A stretch of 60,654 bases of DNA from Ignavibacteriales bacterium (GTDB taxonomy: Bacteria; Bacteroidota; Ignavibacteria; UBA10030; SZUA-254): assembly GCA_016218025.1 (NCBI GenBank), contig JACRFD010000060.1, positions 1-60,654 of the forward strand, written 5' to 3'. Within the stretch, counting starts at the first letter, position 1. Each line of letters starts with the position of its first letter. This document shows, in pieces, positions 1 to 9,900 of this stretch. The position numbers and the translations under genes are program-made. A model generated the notes under the pieces. It saw only the letters and a program-made list of their open reading frames with translations, was not told the origin of the DNA and searched no databases.

Positions 1-2
1 CA

Positions 3-3000
3 AATCTTGATACTGGGAATTATGTAATAAGCGAAGAAGTACAAAACGGTTGGATACAAACATATCCTATTGGATCAACATACAGTATCAGGATTGATGT
101 AAGTTCAACCATTATCACATCACAAAACTTCGGTAATTTCCGTTATGGCAGTATAAGCGGAACAAAATTTAACGATCTGAACGGCAATAGTGTGAAAGAT
201 GCCGGAGATACTATCTTATCGGGGTGGAAGATAAGATTGAATGGTGCAAAAATTGATTCTGTTCTGACAGATGGAAGCGGTAATTACACATTCAGTAATT
301 TAGGACCGGGAAATTATACGCTTAACGAAGAGTTACAAACAGGATGGATTCAAACGCTTGGCCAGCCGGGTGTAATTACAATGACGAGCGGTGCTGCAGT
401 AACAGGTAAGAACTTCGGCAACTTCCAGAAAGTGAGCATAAGCGGACAAAAATTCCATGATCTTGATGGAGATGGAGTTAAAGATGCAGAAGATATAGGA
501 TTAATTGATTGGACGATTAGGTTAAGCGGTACTGCCACGGCATCAACTACAACAGATGCAAATGGTAATTACACATTCAGCGATTTAGGTCCGGGAAGCT
601 ACACTCTTAGCGAAGATATGCAAACTGGCTGGATGCAAACAAAAGCGCCAACCGGATCAATTGTAACAAGCAGCGGTACAAATGTTGTAAATAAAGATTT
701 CGGTAATTTCCAATTAGCTTCAATCAGCGGAAAAAAATATACAGATATGGCTGCTGATAGTTCGATTGCCGGAGATAACACGCTGAACAACTGGGTGATT
801 AAACTATACAAATCGGGAGTATTGCAATCCCGTATTTTAACCGGCGAATTCGGAGATTATTCATTTAATAATCTCACACCGGGGACTTATACTGTTGAAG
901 AAAGTTTGGAAACAAGCTGGATGCAAACATATCCTCAACTTAGCACGCCAGGAGTTGTTCTTACCACATTCGGAACTAATGCCGGAAAGAGGGCGTATCA
1001 GGTAACTGTTAGCTCGGGGATAAATTCGAACTATAGAGATTTCGGCAATTACCAGATGGCAACCATAAGCGGTATGAAGTTCAATGACCTGAATGGTGAT
1101 AGTGTGAAAGATGCTGGTGATATTGGTTTGAGTGGATGGAAGATAAAGATAACAGGAACGAAAACTGATTCGGCAACTACCGATGCAAATGGCAATTACA
1201 CAATAAGTAATTTACCAAAAGGCAGTTACACACTAACGGAAATATTGCAAACTGGCTGGAAGCAGACATATCCTTCCGGTAATAGTTACAATGTAACGGT
1301 TGGTGCAAGCGGAACAGTGATAACCGGAAAAGATTTCGGTAACTTCAAACTTGGGATAATAAGCGGTATGAAGTTTAACGATCTTGACGGTGACGGATTA
1401 AAAGAGGCCGGCGAGAGCGGCTTGAGTGGATGGATTATGTGGATTACAGGGACGAAGAATGATTCTGTGATTACTGATGCCGGTGGAAACTATTCATTCA
1501 ACAATCTTGATATTGGAAATTATACAGTAACAGAAGAAATAAAACCGGGTTGGCTGCTTACTTATCCACCGGGCGCTTCTTATAACATCGCAATTGATGC
1601 AAGTGGAATAAATGCTTCCGGAAAAGATTTTGGCAACTTCCAACTGCCAACGATAAGCGGAAAAAAATTCCACGACCATAATGGTAATGGTATTAAGGAT
1701 CCGGAAGATGAAGGATTAATCGGCTGGAAAATTTACCTCAGTGGTCCAAGGATAGATTCAGCAATAACTGATAGTTACGGCGATTATACGTTCGTTGGAT
1801 TAACACCGGGTAAATATTTAGTCAGAGAATCTATTCAGGATGGATGGGTTCAAACAACGCCTAATCCCGATTCGATTACGGTAACATCGAATGGTTCTGT
1901 TACAGGAATTAATTTCGGTAACTTCCAAAAGATAAATATCAGCGGTCGAAAATTCCATGATCTAAATGGCAATGGAGTAAAAGATTCGGGCGAGCCGGGT
2001 TTAACCGGATGGGGAATTAAATTAGGCGGTGCTAAAACCGATTCAAAGACATCTGATGTAAATGGTGATTTCATATTTACAGATTTGGGTCCTGGTAAAT
2101 ATGCGGTTACTGAACAGATACAGTTGGGTTGGGTTCAAACGCTGCATGTTGATTCGTTCACAGTTAGAAGCGGTGAAAACGTTTTGGGTAAAGATATAGG
2201 AAACTTCCAAACTATATCAATATCCGGAAAGAAATTCCATGACTTCAACGGAAACGGCATCATTGATGGCGCTGATACAACAGTTAGTGGTTGGCATATT
2301 CAACTTACCGGCAGCAATAGGCACGATACTGTTATAACTAACGCTCTTGGTGAATATTCATTCAATAATGTTGGTCCGGGATCATTCACGATTAGCGAAG
2401 AAGAAAAGCCCGGATGGTTACAGGCATTCCCAAGTGGTGCAGGTGTTTACAATCTTAATGTTAACGCAAGCGGACAAAATATTTCCGATAAGAATTTCGG
2501 CAATATATTTGTCGGCGGTTTAAGCGGTAGAAAATTCCAGGATAAGAACGGAAATGGAATTGAAGAACTGGATGAGCCAGGTTTAGAAGGATGGGTGATT
2601 GTGTTGAATGGTCCAGTTGGAACAAGAAAAGATACAACCAACTCAATGGGATATTATTCATTCACAAATTTACCTGTTGGTGCTTATACCATTAGTGAAG
2701 AAGAACAAACGGGTTGGATCCAAACAAAACCACCGCAAACTTCACCCGAATATCACATCAACCTGATAAGCGGTCAGCATATCGATACGCTCAACTTCGG
2801 TAACTTCTCACAAGGTATTGTTGAAGGTTATAAATTTAACGATACAGATGGTGATGGTATCAAGGAAACAGGTGACAGTTTGATGGCTGGATGGAATATC
2901 TCTTTATTGCGTGACGGCAATGTGATTGGCTCAACTGTTACAGATGTAAACGGCAAATATAAATTTACCGGTGTTGCTGCCGGATTATACAGCGTCGGCG

Positions 3001-4733
3001 AAGAATCAAAAAACGGTTGGATACAGTTATTCCCGCCAACCGGTTTACATCGCGACACAATGATTGTCGGCGGTTATCACCCGAATAAAAATTTCGGTAA
3101 TTTTGAAACCGGTACTTTACGCGGACAAAAATTCAAAGATATAAATGGTAATCATACACGCGATGCCGGCGAACCGGTATTGCAAAATTGGTGGATAAAA
3201 ATATCGGGTCCAAAAACCGATTCTGTCCTGACAGATGTTAATGGCAGCTATAGCTTCACAAATCTTGGTCCAGGAACATACACTTTAACAGAGAAGCTGC
3301 AGATTGGTTGGATGCAAACTTATCCAGTCAGCGGTTCACATATAGTAACAATGACTTCTGGCAAAATTGTAACTGGGCTTGACTTCGGAAACTTCGAGCG
3401 CAGTTCCATCAGCGGTATAAAGTATTTCGATAAGAACGCGAATGGAACTTTGGATCAATCCGATACTCGTCTTGCAAATTTCAGAATTTACTTGCGCGGC
3501 GATAATCCGGCAAACAATGCTGAAACTTTAACCGATGCGCAGGGTAATTATACATTCCCCAGTTTAGCTGTGGATAGTTTTACTGTTTATGAAGAGTCGA
3601 AGCAGGGCTGGGTAACAATTGCACCAACGTCCGGTTACTACCGTGTCTTCCTTCAGAGCGGTGAACAGAGAACAAATCTCAACTTCGGAAATTACACAGA
3701 CACGGTAATGTATAGAACATTCAGTCAAACACATTTCACCGAAAAACCGTTACGATTGAAACGACGTGGACCGGTGCCAATGCCAACCGGAGGTAACTTC
3801 TGCGATGCAACAGCGAAGGCATCAACATGGGCAGGCGGAGGGTTTATACTTGGTGTTGCATCTCCTGAAAGCTCAAAGACAAATGGTTGGATCAGGATAC
3901 ATCCAAATCATGTAAGAGCCATATTCTCATATCTTACCCGGAGATATTTCCCGGTAACAGGTACTGCTGCAGGATTTGATATCTTGAACGGTCGAGTCTA
4001 TAGAAGTAATCATTCTATCTCAGCAATCAAGAATCAAAACAACCACCTTGCTGCAGAGCAGTTGGTATTGAAATTCAACATTGCGGCAAGTGATCTGAAT
4101 ATAACGCCGAAAGGATTTGGTAATCTCATATATTACGATTCACTTAATCCGGGAAATCCCTGTCAGAACAAAACGTTGTATCGCATCAGGGAATTCACAG
4201 ATAGCGCACTTACATTCTGGCGTCAATACTCGGGTACTCCGGGATTCTTCAATCAACTTGATACATGTATCTCTAGAATCAACAGAGCGTTTCTTGGAAC
4301 GATAGATACAATAAGTACCAATCCGCTCAGGTTCACCGGAGTTAGATCAATATCAGGTATCGGCTATCTGAAGCCAAATCCGTTCCCAAGTGTCTCCGAT
4401 CCTGCTCCAATAGTAGAAATTGATAATGGATTACCTGTTGAATACGCTCTTTATCAAAATTATCCGAATCCATTTAATCCATCAACCACAATTGAATTTG
4501 AGTTGCCGATTCCCGGCAGAGTTACGCTCAAAATTTACAACGTGCTTGGGCAGGAGGTTGCTCAATTATTTAATAATGAGGATATGGATGAAGGACGCAT
4601 GCAGATTGCGTTCGACGCGAGCTTGCTTGCTTCCGGAGTTTACTTCTACAGATTGACTGTTGAAAATATCGACGAGGAAGAAATTAGAAATTCTACTTTC
4701 GTAGATACAAAGAAGATGATTTTGGTGAAGTAA
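3..4733 (+). CDS. Large secreted SdrD/Cna-B-like repeat protein with T9SS sorting domain (5' truncated)
   Basis: The frame is open from the first complete codon of the window, so the true start and any signal peptide lie upstream. About 1576 residues are visible. A partial repeat is followed by 12 full repeats of about 98 residues (roughly residues 50-1234). Each has the pattern ISGxKFxDxNGxGxKDxGD, GWxIxLxG, TDxxGNYxFxNLxPGxYTxxE, GWxQT and ends in DFGNF, which is the prealbumin-like SdrD B / Cna-B fold with an acidic DxNGxGxxD calcium-type loop. Next comes a ~220-residue domain (about 1236-1460, NNHLAAEQLVLKFNIAASD) shared with other proteins in this window, then a T9SS C-terminal sorting domain (about 1478-1576, QNYPNPFNPSTTIEF). 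The inferred role is a long stalk or adhesin exported by type IX secretion and held at the cell surface. The ligand cannot be told. Confidence 0.9.
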   Translation, partial: NLDTGNYVISEEVQNGWIQTYPIGSTYSIRIDVSSTIITSQNFGNFRYGSISGTKFNDLNGNSVKDAGDTILSGWKIRLNGAKIDSVLTDGSGNYTFSNLGPGNYTLNEELQTGWIQTLGQPGVITMTSGAAVTGKNFGNFQKVSISGQKFHDLDGDGVKDAEDIGLIDWTIRLSGTATASTTTDANGNYTFSDLGPGSYTLSEDMQTGWMQTKAPTGSIVTSSGTNVVNKDFGNFQLASISGKKYTDMAADSSIAGDNTLNNWVIKLYKSGVLQSRILTGEFGDYSFNNLTPGTYTVEESLETSWMQTYPQLSTPGVVLTTFGTNAGKRAYQVTVSSGINSNYRDFGNYQMATISGMKFNDLNGDSVKDAGDIGLSGWKIKITGTKTDSATTDANGNYTISNLPKGSYTLTEILQTGWKQTYPSGNSYNVTVGASGTVITGKDFGNFKLGIISGMKFNDLDGDGLKEAGESGLSGWIMWITGTKNDSVITDAGGNYSFNNLDIGNYTVTEEIKPGWLLTYPPGASYNIAIDASGINASGKDFGNFQLPTISGKKFHDHNGNGIKDPEDEGLIGWKIYLSGPRIDSAITDSYGDYTFVGLTPGKYLVRESIQDGWVQTTPNPDSITVTSNGSVTGINFGNFQKINISGRKFHDLNGNGVKDSGEPGLTGWGIKLGGAKTDSKTSDVNGDFIFTDLGPGKYAVTEQIQLGWVQTLHVDSFTVRSGENVLGKDIGNFQTISISGKKFHDFNGNGIIDGADTTVSGWHIQLTGSNRHDTVITNALGEYSFNNVGPGSFTISEEEKPGWLQAFPSGAGVYNLNVNASGQNISDKNFGNIFVGGLSGRKFQDKNGNGIEELDEPGLEGWVIVLNGPVGTRKDTTNSMGYYSFTNLPVGAYTISEEEQTGWIQTKPPQTSPEYHINLISGQHIDTLNFGNFSQGIVEGYKFNDTDGDGIKETGDSLMAGWNISLLRDGNVIGSTVTDVNGKYKFTGVAAGLYSVGEESKNGWIQLFPPTGLHRDTMIVGGYHPNKNFGNFETGTLRGQKFKDINGNHTRDAGEPVLQNWWIKISGPKTDSVLTDVNGSYSFTNLGPGTYTLTEKLQIGWMQTYPVSGSHIVTMTSGKIVTGLDFGNFERSSISGIKYFDKNANGTLDQSDTRLANFRIYLRGDNPANNAETLTDAQGNYTFPSLAVDSFTVYEESKQGWVTIAPTSGYYRVFLQSGEQRTNLNFGNYTDTVMYRTFSQTHFTEKPLRLKRRGPVPMPTGGNFCDATAKASTWAGGGFILGVASPESSKTNGWIRIHPNHVRAIFSYLTRRYFPVTGTAAGFDILNGRVYRSNHSISAIKNQNNHLAAEQLVLKFNIAASDLNITPKGFGNLIYYDSLNPGNPCQNKTLYRIREFTDSALTFWRQYSGTPGFFNQLDTCISRINRAFLGTIDTISTNPLRFTGVRSISGIGYLKPNPFPSVSDPAPIVEIDNGLPVEYALYQNYPNPFNPSTTIEFELPIPGRVTLKIYNVLGQEVAQLFNNEDMDEGRMQIAFDASLLASGVYFYRLTVENIDEEEIRNSTFVDTKKMILVK
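150..3704 (+). repeat. Tandem array of 12 SdrD-like coding repeats
   Basis: The array lies inside the first gene, with repeat units of about 296 bases. Units are clearly related but diverged, so this is an old protein-level array and not a recent DNA duplication. The third unit is longer and lacks the canonical acidic loop (it reads DMAADSSIAGD). The twelfth has an altered core (NFRIYLRGDN). Confidence 0.85.
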
Positions 4734-4745
4734 TAGAACTGTGTA

Positions 4746-4794
4746 AAACCTCCGGTTTTTTACTTTGATTTTTCAGTGTAAAAACCGGAGGTTT
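4746..4794. repeat. Palindromic element, CCTCCGG variant
   Basis: Left arm AAACCTCCGGTTTTTTAC at 4746-4763 and right arm GTAAAAACCGGAGGTTT at 4778-4794 form a long near-perfect stem with a 14-base loop. It begins 12 bases after the stop codon of the first gene. It may act as a transcription terminator on either strand, but it belongs to a family of similar elements in this window. Confidence 0.75.
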
Positions 4795-4806
4795 AACTTA
4801 ACAGCA

Positions 4807-4852
4807 AACCTCCCGAAGGTTTTCTTTGGTTGAACAAGTAACCTTCGGGAGG
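4807..4852. repeat. Palindromic element, CCTCCCGAAGG type
   Basis: Left arm AACCTCCCGAAGGTT (4807-4821) and right arm AACCTTCGGGAGG (4840-4852) are reverse complements over 13 bases. The same arms occur inside ygiQ at 26715-26764. A shorter relic, AACCTTCGCAAGGTT, follows at 4861-4875. Confidence 0.8.
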
Positions 4853-4891
4853 ATTACCTGAACCTTCGCAAGGTTTTCTCGTGATCATAGA

Positions 4892-4939
4892 AAACCTCCG
4901 ACTTTTTACTTAGATGTCGATAGTAAAAGTCGGAGGTTT
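4892..4939. repeat. Palindromic element, CCTCCGAC type
   Basis: Arms AAACCTCCGACTTTTTACT (4892-4910) and AGTAAAAGTCGGAGGTTT (4922-4939) form a stem of about 18 bp with a short loop. An almost identical copy lies at 6751-6798, behind the next gene. Confidence 0.8.
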
Positions 4940-5002
4940 GACTTGGAAATATCAATGAGCAACAAAAATAACTTAATAATTACATTATAAAGGGGTAGTA
5001 AA

Positions 5003-6733
5003 ATGAAACACGTTTTTACAATTTTATTATTAACGTTCGCTCTTACGCTCTGTGCAATCAGCCAGACAGAATTGTGGCGGTTGCCGGGGACTTATAGCTT
5101 GGCTGTTAAAGGAGATGGTGATAACATATTTTTAGCACATGGCGGTTGGCCCTATTCTTCCATTATACCTGATACAATAAAGAAAATTGATCCGGCAGGT
5201 TCAATTTTAAAACAGGTTGAATCATCTTATCCTATAAGTGGTTTGCTGTATAACGGTACAGGTGTATATTCACTTTTCTCTACAGGTACTAATTACGACA
5301 GTATAACCTATTTCGACAACAATCTAAATATTCTTTGGGGAAAGTCAATATCAAGCGGTATTCGAAATAACTTTTACAATCCAGCTTTAGATAAAGCAGG
5401 AAATATCTATCTAATTGTTACAAATCCAATATCTTTAATGAAAATTACACCCCAAGGTCAAATTGCATTTAGAAAGTCGATAAGTCGCCCCTTGCTGAAA
5501 ACGAATATTATGGATGAACAATATACATCTCCTATAATTGATTCTACCGGGAAAATATATATAGTCTGTTGGTTCGCCGATGAAGTTACCAAAGAAAGTA
5601 TGACCTCATACAGTAGTATGTATAACGGATATTATTATTTATACAAAACAGATACCACAACATCTACACAATTTACACAGACAGTTATATTAAAAAAGGA
5701 TAAGTTCTATTTAGGAAAGGGGAATGATCGGGGAGATGAAGCATTTAATTTGGATGATCCAACGTATTTATTAAATAATATTACACTGCAAAATGGTAAA
5801 ATTATTTTAGGTGGTACATATAATTATTCTTTAGTAAAGAATTCCACATCCTCAAAGGAAGAATATTTGAGTCAGTGGAGGATGATGGTGGTTGGTACTG
5901 ATGGCAAGGTGAAGAAATTCTCATATAAAGGTAAAGGAATTGATGCATGTAAAGAACCCGGATATAGTATAAAAAGTGATCAGTCTATGAATTATCTTTC
6001 ATGGCTTGGTGGTGGCAGTAGTGATATTGTTTCTTTAGTCGGAATTACCGCCAGGAATAAAGTGGTATGCAGTAACGGTGAATTGTACCAGGATGGAGTA
6101 GTGATGGGTTATAATACTGCAACGAAAAAGATTGTATGGAAGGTTGTAATGCCTGATGTTTATTTTGGAAATGCTTATTCAAAAGTTTCTGGTAAAATTA
6201 TTGCTGGAATTTCTGCGTCTAGCTATCAAGTATTTGATGCTAATGGGAATATTGGTTCCATATTGTCATTCCCCGATTATACCAAGAAAGTGAAATTCGT
6301 AGAAGACATTAACAAAACCGATGATGTTTTGTATTTAAATAGGTCTGGGTCAAGCGGTGATTATTTTGCAAAATACTCATTACCTGCAATGCAATTTACT
6401 CCATCAACATTCAGTTCGTATGTAGAAGAGCCAATGCAATTTGAGCTTAAGCAAAATTATCCTAATCCATTTAATCCAGCAACAACAATCGAGTTTGCAA
6501 TACCGCAAGCATCGTTTGTTACTTTAAAAATATACAACATGCTCGGTCAAGAGGTTGCAACAGTTTTAAATCGGCAGGATATGGAAGAAGGTTATCAGGA
6601 AGTAGAGTTTAATGCTGGCATGCTTGCTTCCGGAGTTTATTTTTACAAGTTAGAAGCAGATGGATATGCCACCGAAGAAGGTCAAAATCCATCAAAATAT
6701 ACAGAAATAAAGAAAATGATGCTGATGAAGTAA
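5003..6733 (+). CDS. Secreted beta-propeller-like protein with T9SS sorting domain
   Basis: 576 residues. The start is preceded by an AAAGGGG ribosome site. Residues 1-20 are a signal peptide (MKHVFTILLLTFALTLCAIS followed by Q). The middle part has repeated beta-rich motifs of the PQQ/WD type, such as DKAGNIYLIV, DSTGKIYIVCWF and NTATKKIVWKV, which suggest a propeller, but no named family is certain. Residues 474-576 are the T9SS sorting domain (KQNYPNPFNPATTIEF, GQEVATV, SGVYFYKL). This tail carries an acidic insertion (DGYATEEGQNPSKYTE) before the final KKMMLMK, like the upstream gene. It is likely a cell-surface or secreted product of unknown ligand. Confidence 0.85.
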   Translation: MKHVFTILLLTFALTLCAISQTELWRLPGTYSLAVKGDGDNIFLAHGGWPYSSIIPDTIKKIDPAGSILKQVESSYPISGLLYNGTGVYSLFSTGTNYDSITYFDNNLNILWGKSISSGIRNNFYNPALDKAGNIYLIVTNPISLMKITPQGQIAFRKSISRPLLKTNIMDEQYTSPIIDSTGKIYIVCWFADEVTKESMTSYSSMYNGYYYLYKTDTTTSTQFTQTVILKKDKFYLGKGNDRGDEAFNLDDPTYLLNNITLQNGKIILGGTYNYSLVKNSTSSKEEYLSQWRMMVVGTDGKVKKFSYKGKGIDACKEPGYSIKSDQSMNYLSWLGGGSSDIVSLVGITARNKVVCSNGELYQDGVVMGYNTATKKIVWKVVMPDVYFGNAYSKVSGKIIAGISASSYQVFDANGNIGSILSFPDYTKKVKFVEDINKTDDVLYLNRSGSSGDYFAKYSLPAMQFTPSTFSSYVEEPMQFELKQNYPNPFNPATTIEFAIPQASFVTLKIYNMLGQEVATVLNRQDMEEGYQEVEFNAGMLASGVYFYKLEADGYATEEGQNPSKYTEIKKMMLMK

Positions 6734-6750
6734 AATAAGCAAACCTTAAC

Positions 6751-6798
6751 AAACCTCCGACTTTTTACTTTGATGTCAAGAGTAAAAGTCGGAGGTTT
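6751..6798. repeat. Palindromic element, CCTCCGAC type (second copy)
   Basis: Arms at 6751-6769 and 6781-6798 match the element at 4892-4939 over the stems, with a near-identical loop. It lies 17 bases after the stop codon of the propeller gene. Confidence 0.8.
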
Positions 6799-6822
6799 AT
6801 CTTAGAACATTAAAATTATCAC

Positions 6823-6856
6823 ATGCCTGTTTAATTGATTGCAGGCATTTTGTTTT
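6823..6856 (+). terminator. Rho-independent terminator
   Basis: Stem ATGCCTG/CAGGCAT with a 12-base loop followed by TTTGTTTTT. It is the most conventional terminator in the interval behind the propeller gene, so the palindrome at 6751-6798 is not needed for that job. Confidence 0.7.
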
Positions 6857-6983
6857 TATAATTAGTTTTTGTAATTTCAGTACATACCGCATGTAATCTG
6901 AATAGTTGATTTGGGAGGGGAAAAGTAAAATATTCCATTATTTAATTCACTAATTAAAAAATTATTTTTTGGAGGAATGTATT

Positions 6984-9900
6984 ATGAAAAATTTATTTCA
7001 TTTCTTAATAGTTCTCACTGTATTATTTCTAACATCACAATTTACCTACGCTCAGCCCTGGACATACAATTTTGGTACAGGAACAGGAACATGGACTACG
7101 GGGGTTAGCACTACGTTTTTACCTTCACCACCATCAGGCGGAGGTGATACAGCCCGTGTTAGGATAGGTACGCAGGGTGGTTCGTTTAATATGGAAAATC
7201 CTGGTATTTCCGATTTAGGTACAGGCACAGAGCTACGAGGTGTCGCGCCAACCGGTGGTTCAGTTAACAAAATGAGCATAGTAAATTACACACCCGGAAA
7301 AACATTTACAATGAAATTTACCGTACGTTTTGGCGGAGGTGCATCGGGGATATGGTATTTCTTTCAAGGTGATGGTGCATCATATAATGACAATAATGCT
7401 TTTAGCGGGACTCAAGTCTTTACTGGTTTATCGTGGACATTCGCGGCTTCAGGTACAATAACATCTCAATATAGAAATGGTAGTGCATGGACAACATTGG
7501 CAGGGACACCATTTGCTCAAGACGTAAACTATAGTGTAGAAATTTATGGGAATAATTCAACTTCAACAATAAATTATTCTTATGGAACACCACAGACTGT
7601 TGCATCTAATACCTACGATCTTTGGGTTAATGGAATTCTCGCGGGGGACGATCTCACAAAAGGTTTAATTGCAAACGATGTTAATATCGACTCATGGATG
7701 TTTTATGGAGCCAGCAGTACCACTAACGTAGCAACAATTTATCTCGACGATTTTGAATATTCCAATTCAATATCAGGGACTGCATCAAATGGTCCACCAT
7801 CGATCTCATCAATTACCAGAACTACTTTCGTTCCGGCGACGAGTGGAACTACGGATGTTCAATCGTCAATTACAGACGATCATAATATTTCCAGTGCAAA
7901 GTTGCATGTGCGTGTTAATGGAGGTAATTATGATTCCACATTAACAATGTCGGTGGTTTCCGGGTCGACGTATGGCGCAACAATTCCGGCTTCAAAACAT
8001 GTTACCAACGGAGATCTTGTTGAATATTTTATTTCTGCGATAGACGATTCATCTGCGTACACTGCCTCCGGTTTGGGAGGATATTTTGTTGGTGATTCAC
8101 GTATTGATTCGATAAAATCTCATGGTGTAACTGAGGTTGCAGGCTACGGGGCCCGTGTTAATGGAACCATAAACGTAGGTGCCAACATTCAAGCTTCGAA
8201 TGCTTGTTACATTCAAGATGTTTCAGGAGGGATACGATTGTCTGCGACAGGAATGCCATGGAGTATAACCGCTGGGAGAAATGCTAAAGTTGAAGGCACA
8301 ATTGCAGCAAGATTTAATTCATATCAATTACAAACTCCTAATTTTAATTTTGTGGACACTTTACTCGGTAATTCTACCGTTACTCCGGTTACAATCACTC
8401 TGCCAACGTCTAAAGATTCTTCATATATCAATGAAGGCAGATTGGTAAAAATTCTTAGCATGACTACCGATTCAGCAGGGAAAATATTTACAGCAACAAA
8501 AATCTATCCATATAAAGAGGCAGATAATGATACGATATCATTATATGTAGAAAGCAACGGAACGGCAAATACAATTGTAGGTAAAACAATTCCATCTTCA
8601 GCAACTGATGTTATCGGTATCTTGACATATTATAATACTTATATGGAAATTAAGCCCCGCAAAGCCGAGGATTTAGGTCTTTCTACAGGCGATGGTTCGG
8701 GTACGGCTGCAATAAAAGCAACAACCAGACTCGTTTCTCTAACTGCTGTAGCAGAAACTTTGACAGTTACAGGCGATGGTACAAATACTCTGGAAAGCGT
8801 GAGCATTCAAATTCCGTTGACATGGACTTGGACAAATACAACTTCTTATGTTCTAACCGGTGCGTTCGCTGGAAAAACTCCTGTAATTACAGGCGATGGG
8901 TCCACTACACCGCGTCTTATTACTATATCAGGATTATTATTGACTGATATTAATCCCGGAACAATTGAGATCAAAGACCTCAATACTCCTGCGTCAAGCG
9001 GCACAACAACTTTCACAGTGAAAACAGCAATCACAAGCGGAACTCTTACTACAATTGCTTCATCTCCAACTGTTAATATCACAACCAATACTTTTGAAGC
9101 CATTGCAACCGGTAATTGGAACAACGGAGCAATATGGTCAGGCGGTGTGGTTCCGACTGCGAGTGATGATGTCACCATGACAACAGGTAACGTTGTTGTA
9201 ACAATTACTGCAGATGCGCAATGTAATAAATTAACGATGGTCGGTGTAGCGGATACAGTAGGCGGAATTGCTGGTCCTGTTTTACAATTTAACACTACTG
9301 GCGTGCTTACTTTGACCGTTAATGGTAAATTAGATTTATCCGGTACGCCGGGACGTCCGAAATTTACCTCGAATGGAAATACTGCCGCCATTGTGGTATT
9401 TAAATCCGGAGTGTTTACCAATGTTTCCAATTCAACATCTATTGGAAGCCCCGGATTGAATATGAATGAAGGAACTGTGAAATTCCTCGGCACCTCAACC
9501 GATACATTAAAAACCGATGCCGGTTTCCGCCTCGGTAATTTAATTATTGGCGATGATTCCAATCCGAAAACATTATATTGGAATCAAACAACCAGTGCAA
9601 CTATGAACATTCAAAGCTTAACTGTGAAGGGACATAGTTCTTTCATAATCGGTATGGAAAGTGAAGCAAACATTAATGGTATAGGTAATTATTCAACTGC
9701 CGGAGTGCCGATGTTAACGGGTGGTATATTGATTGAACCGAATGCAAGTATGCTTGTTAATAATACATCTGGTGCATCATATTCAGCATACATCAATCTT
9801 AAAAACGGCGGTATTACTAATAACGGAACATTGAACCTTAAGTCGCCAAATGGCTCACGTAAATATTCATTAGCCTTCGGTGAACTGACAGCAGATCCAA

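Noticed and set aside
4746..4939. CRISPR array
   Set aside because: The repeated units are inverted repeats with different inner stems and no regular spacers, and there are no cas genes.
8846..9562. 238-codon open frame on the minus strand inside the multidomain secreted gene
   Set aside because: It is the shadow of Thr/Val/Gly-rich coding sequence. Its composition is Val/Pro-rich without a family pattern, and the plus-strand gene is complete.
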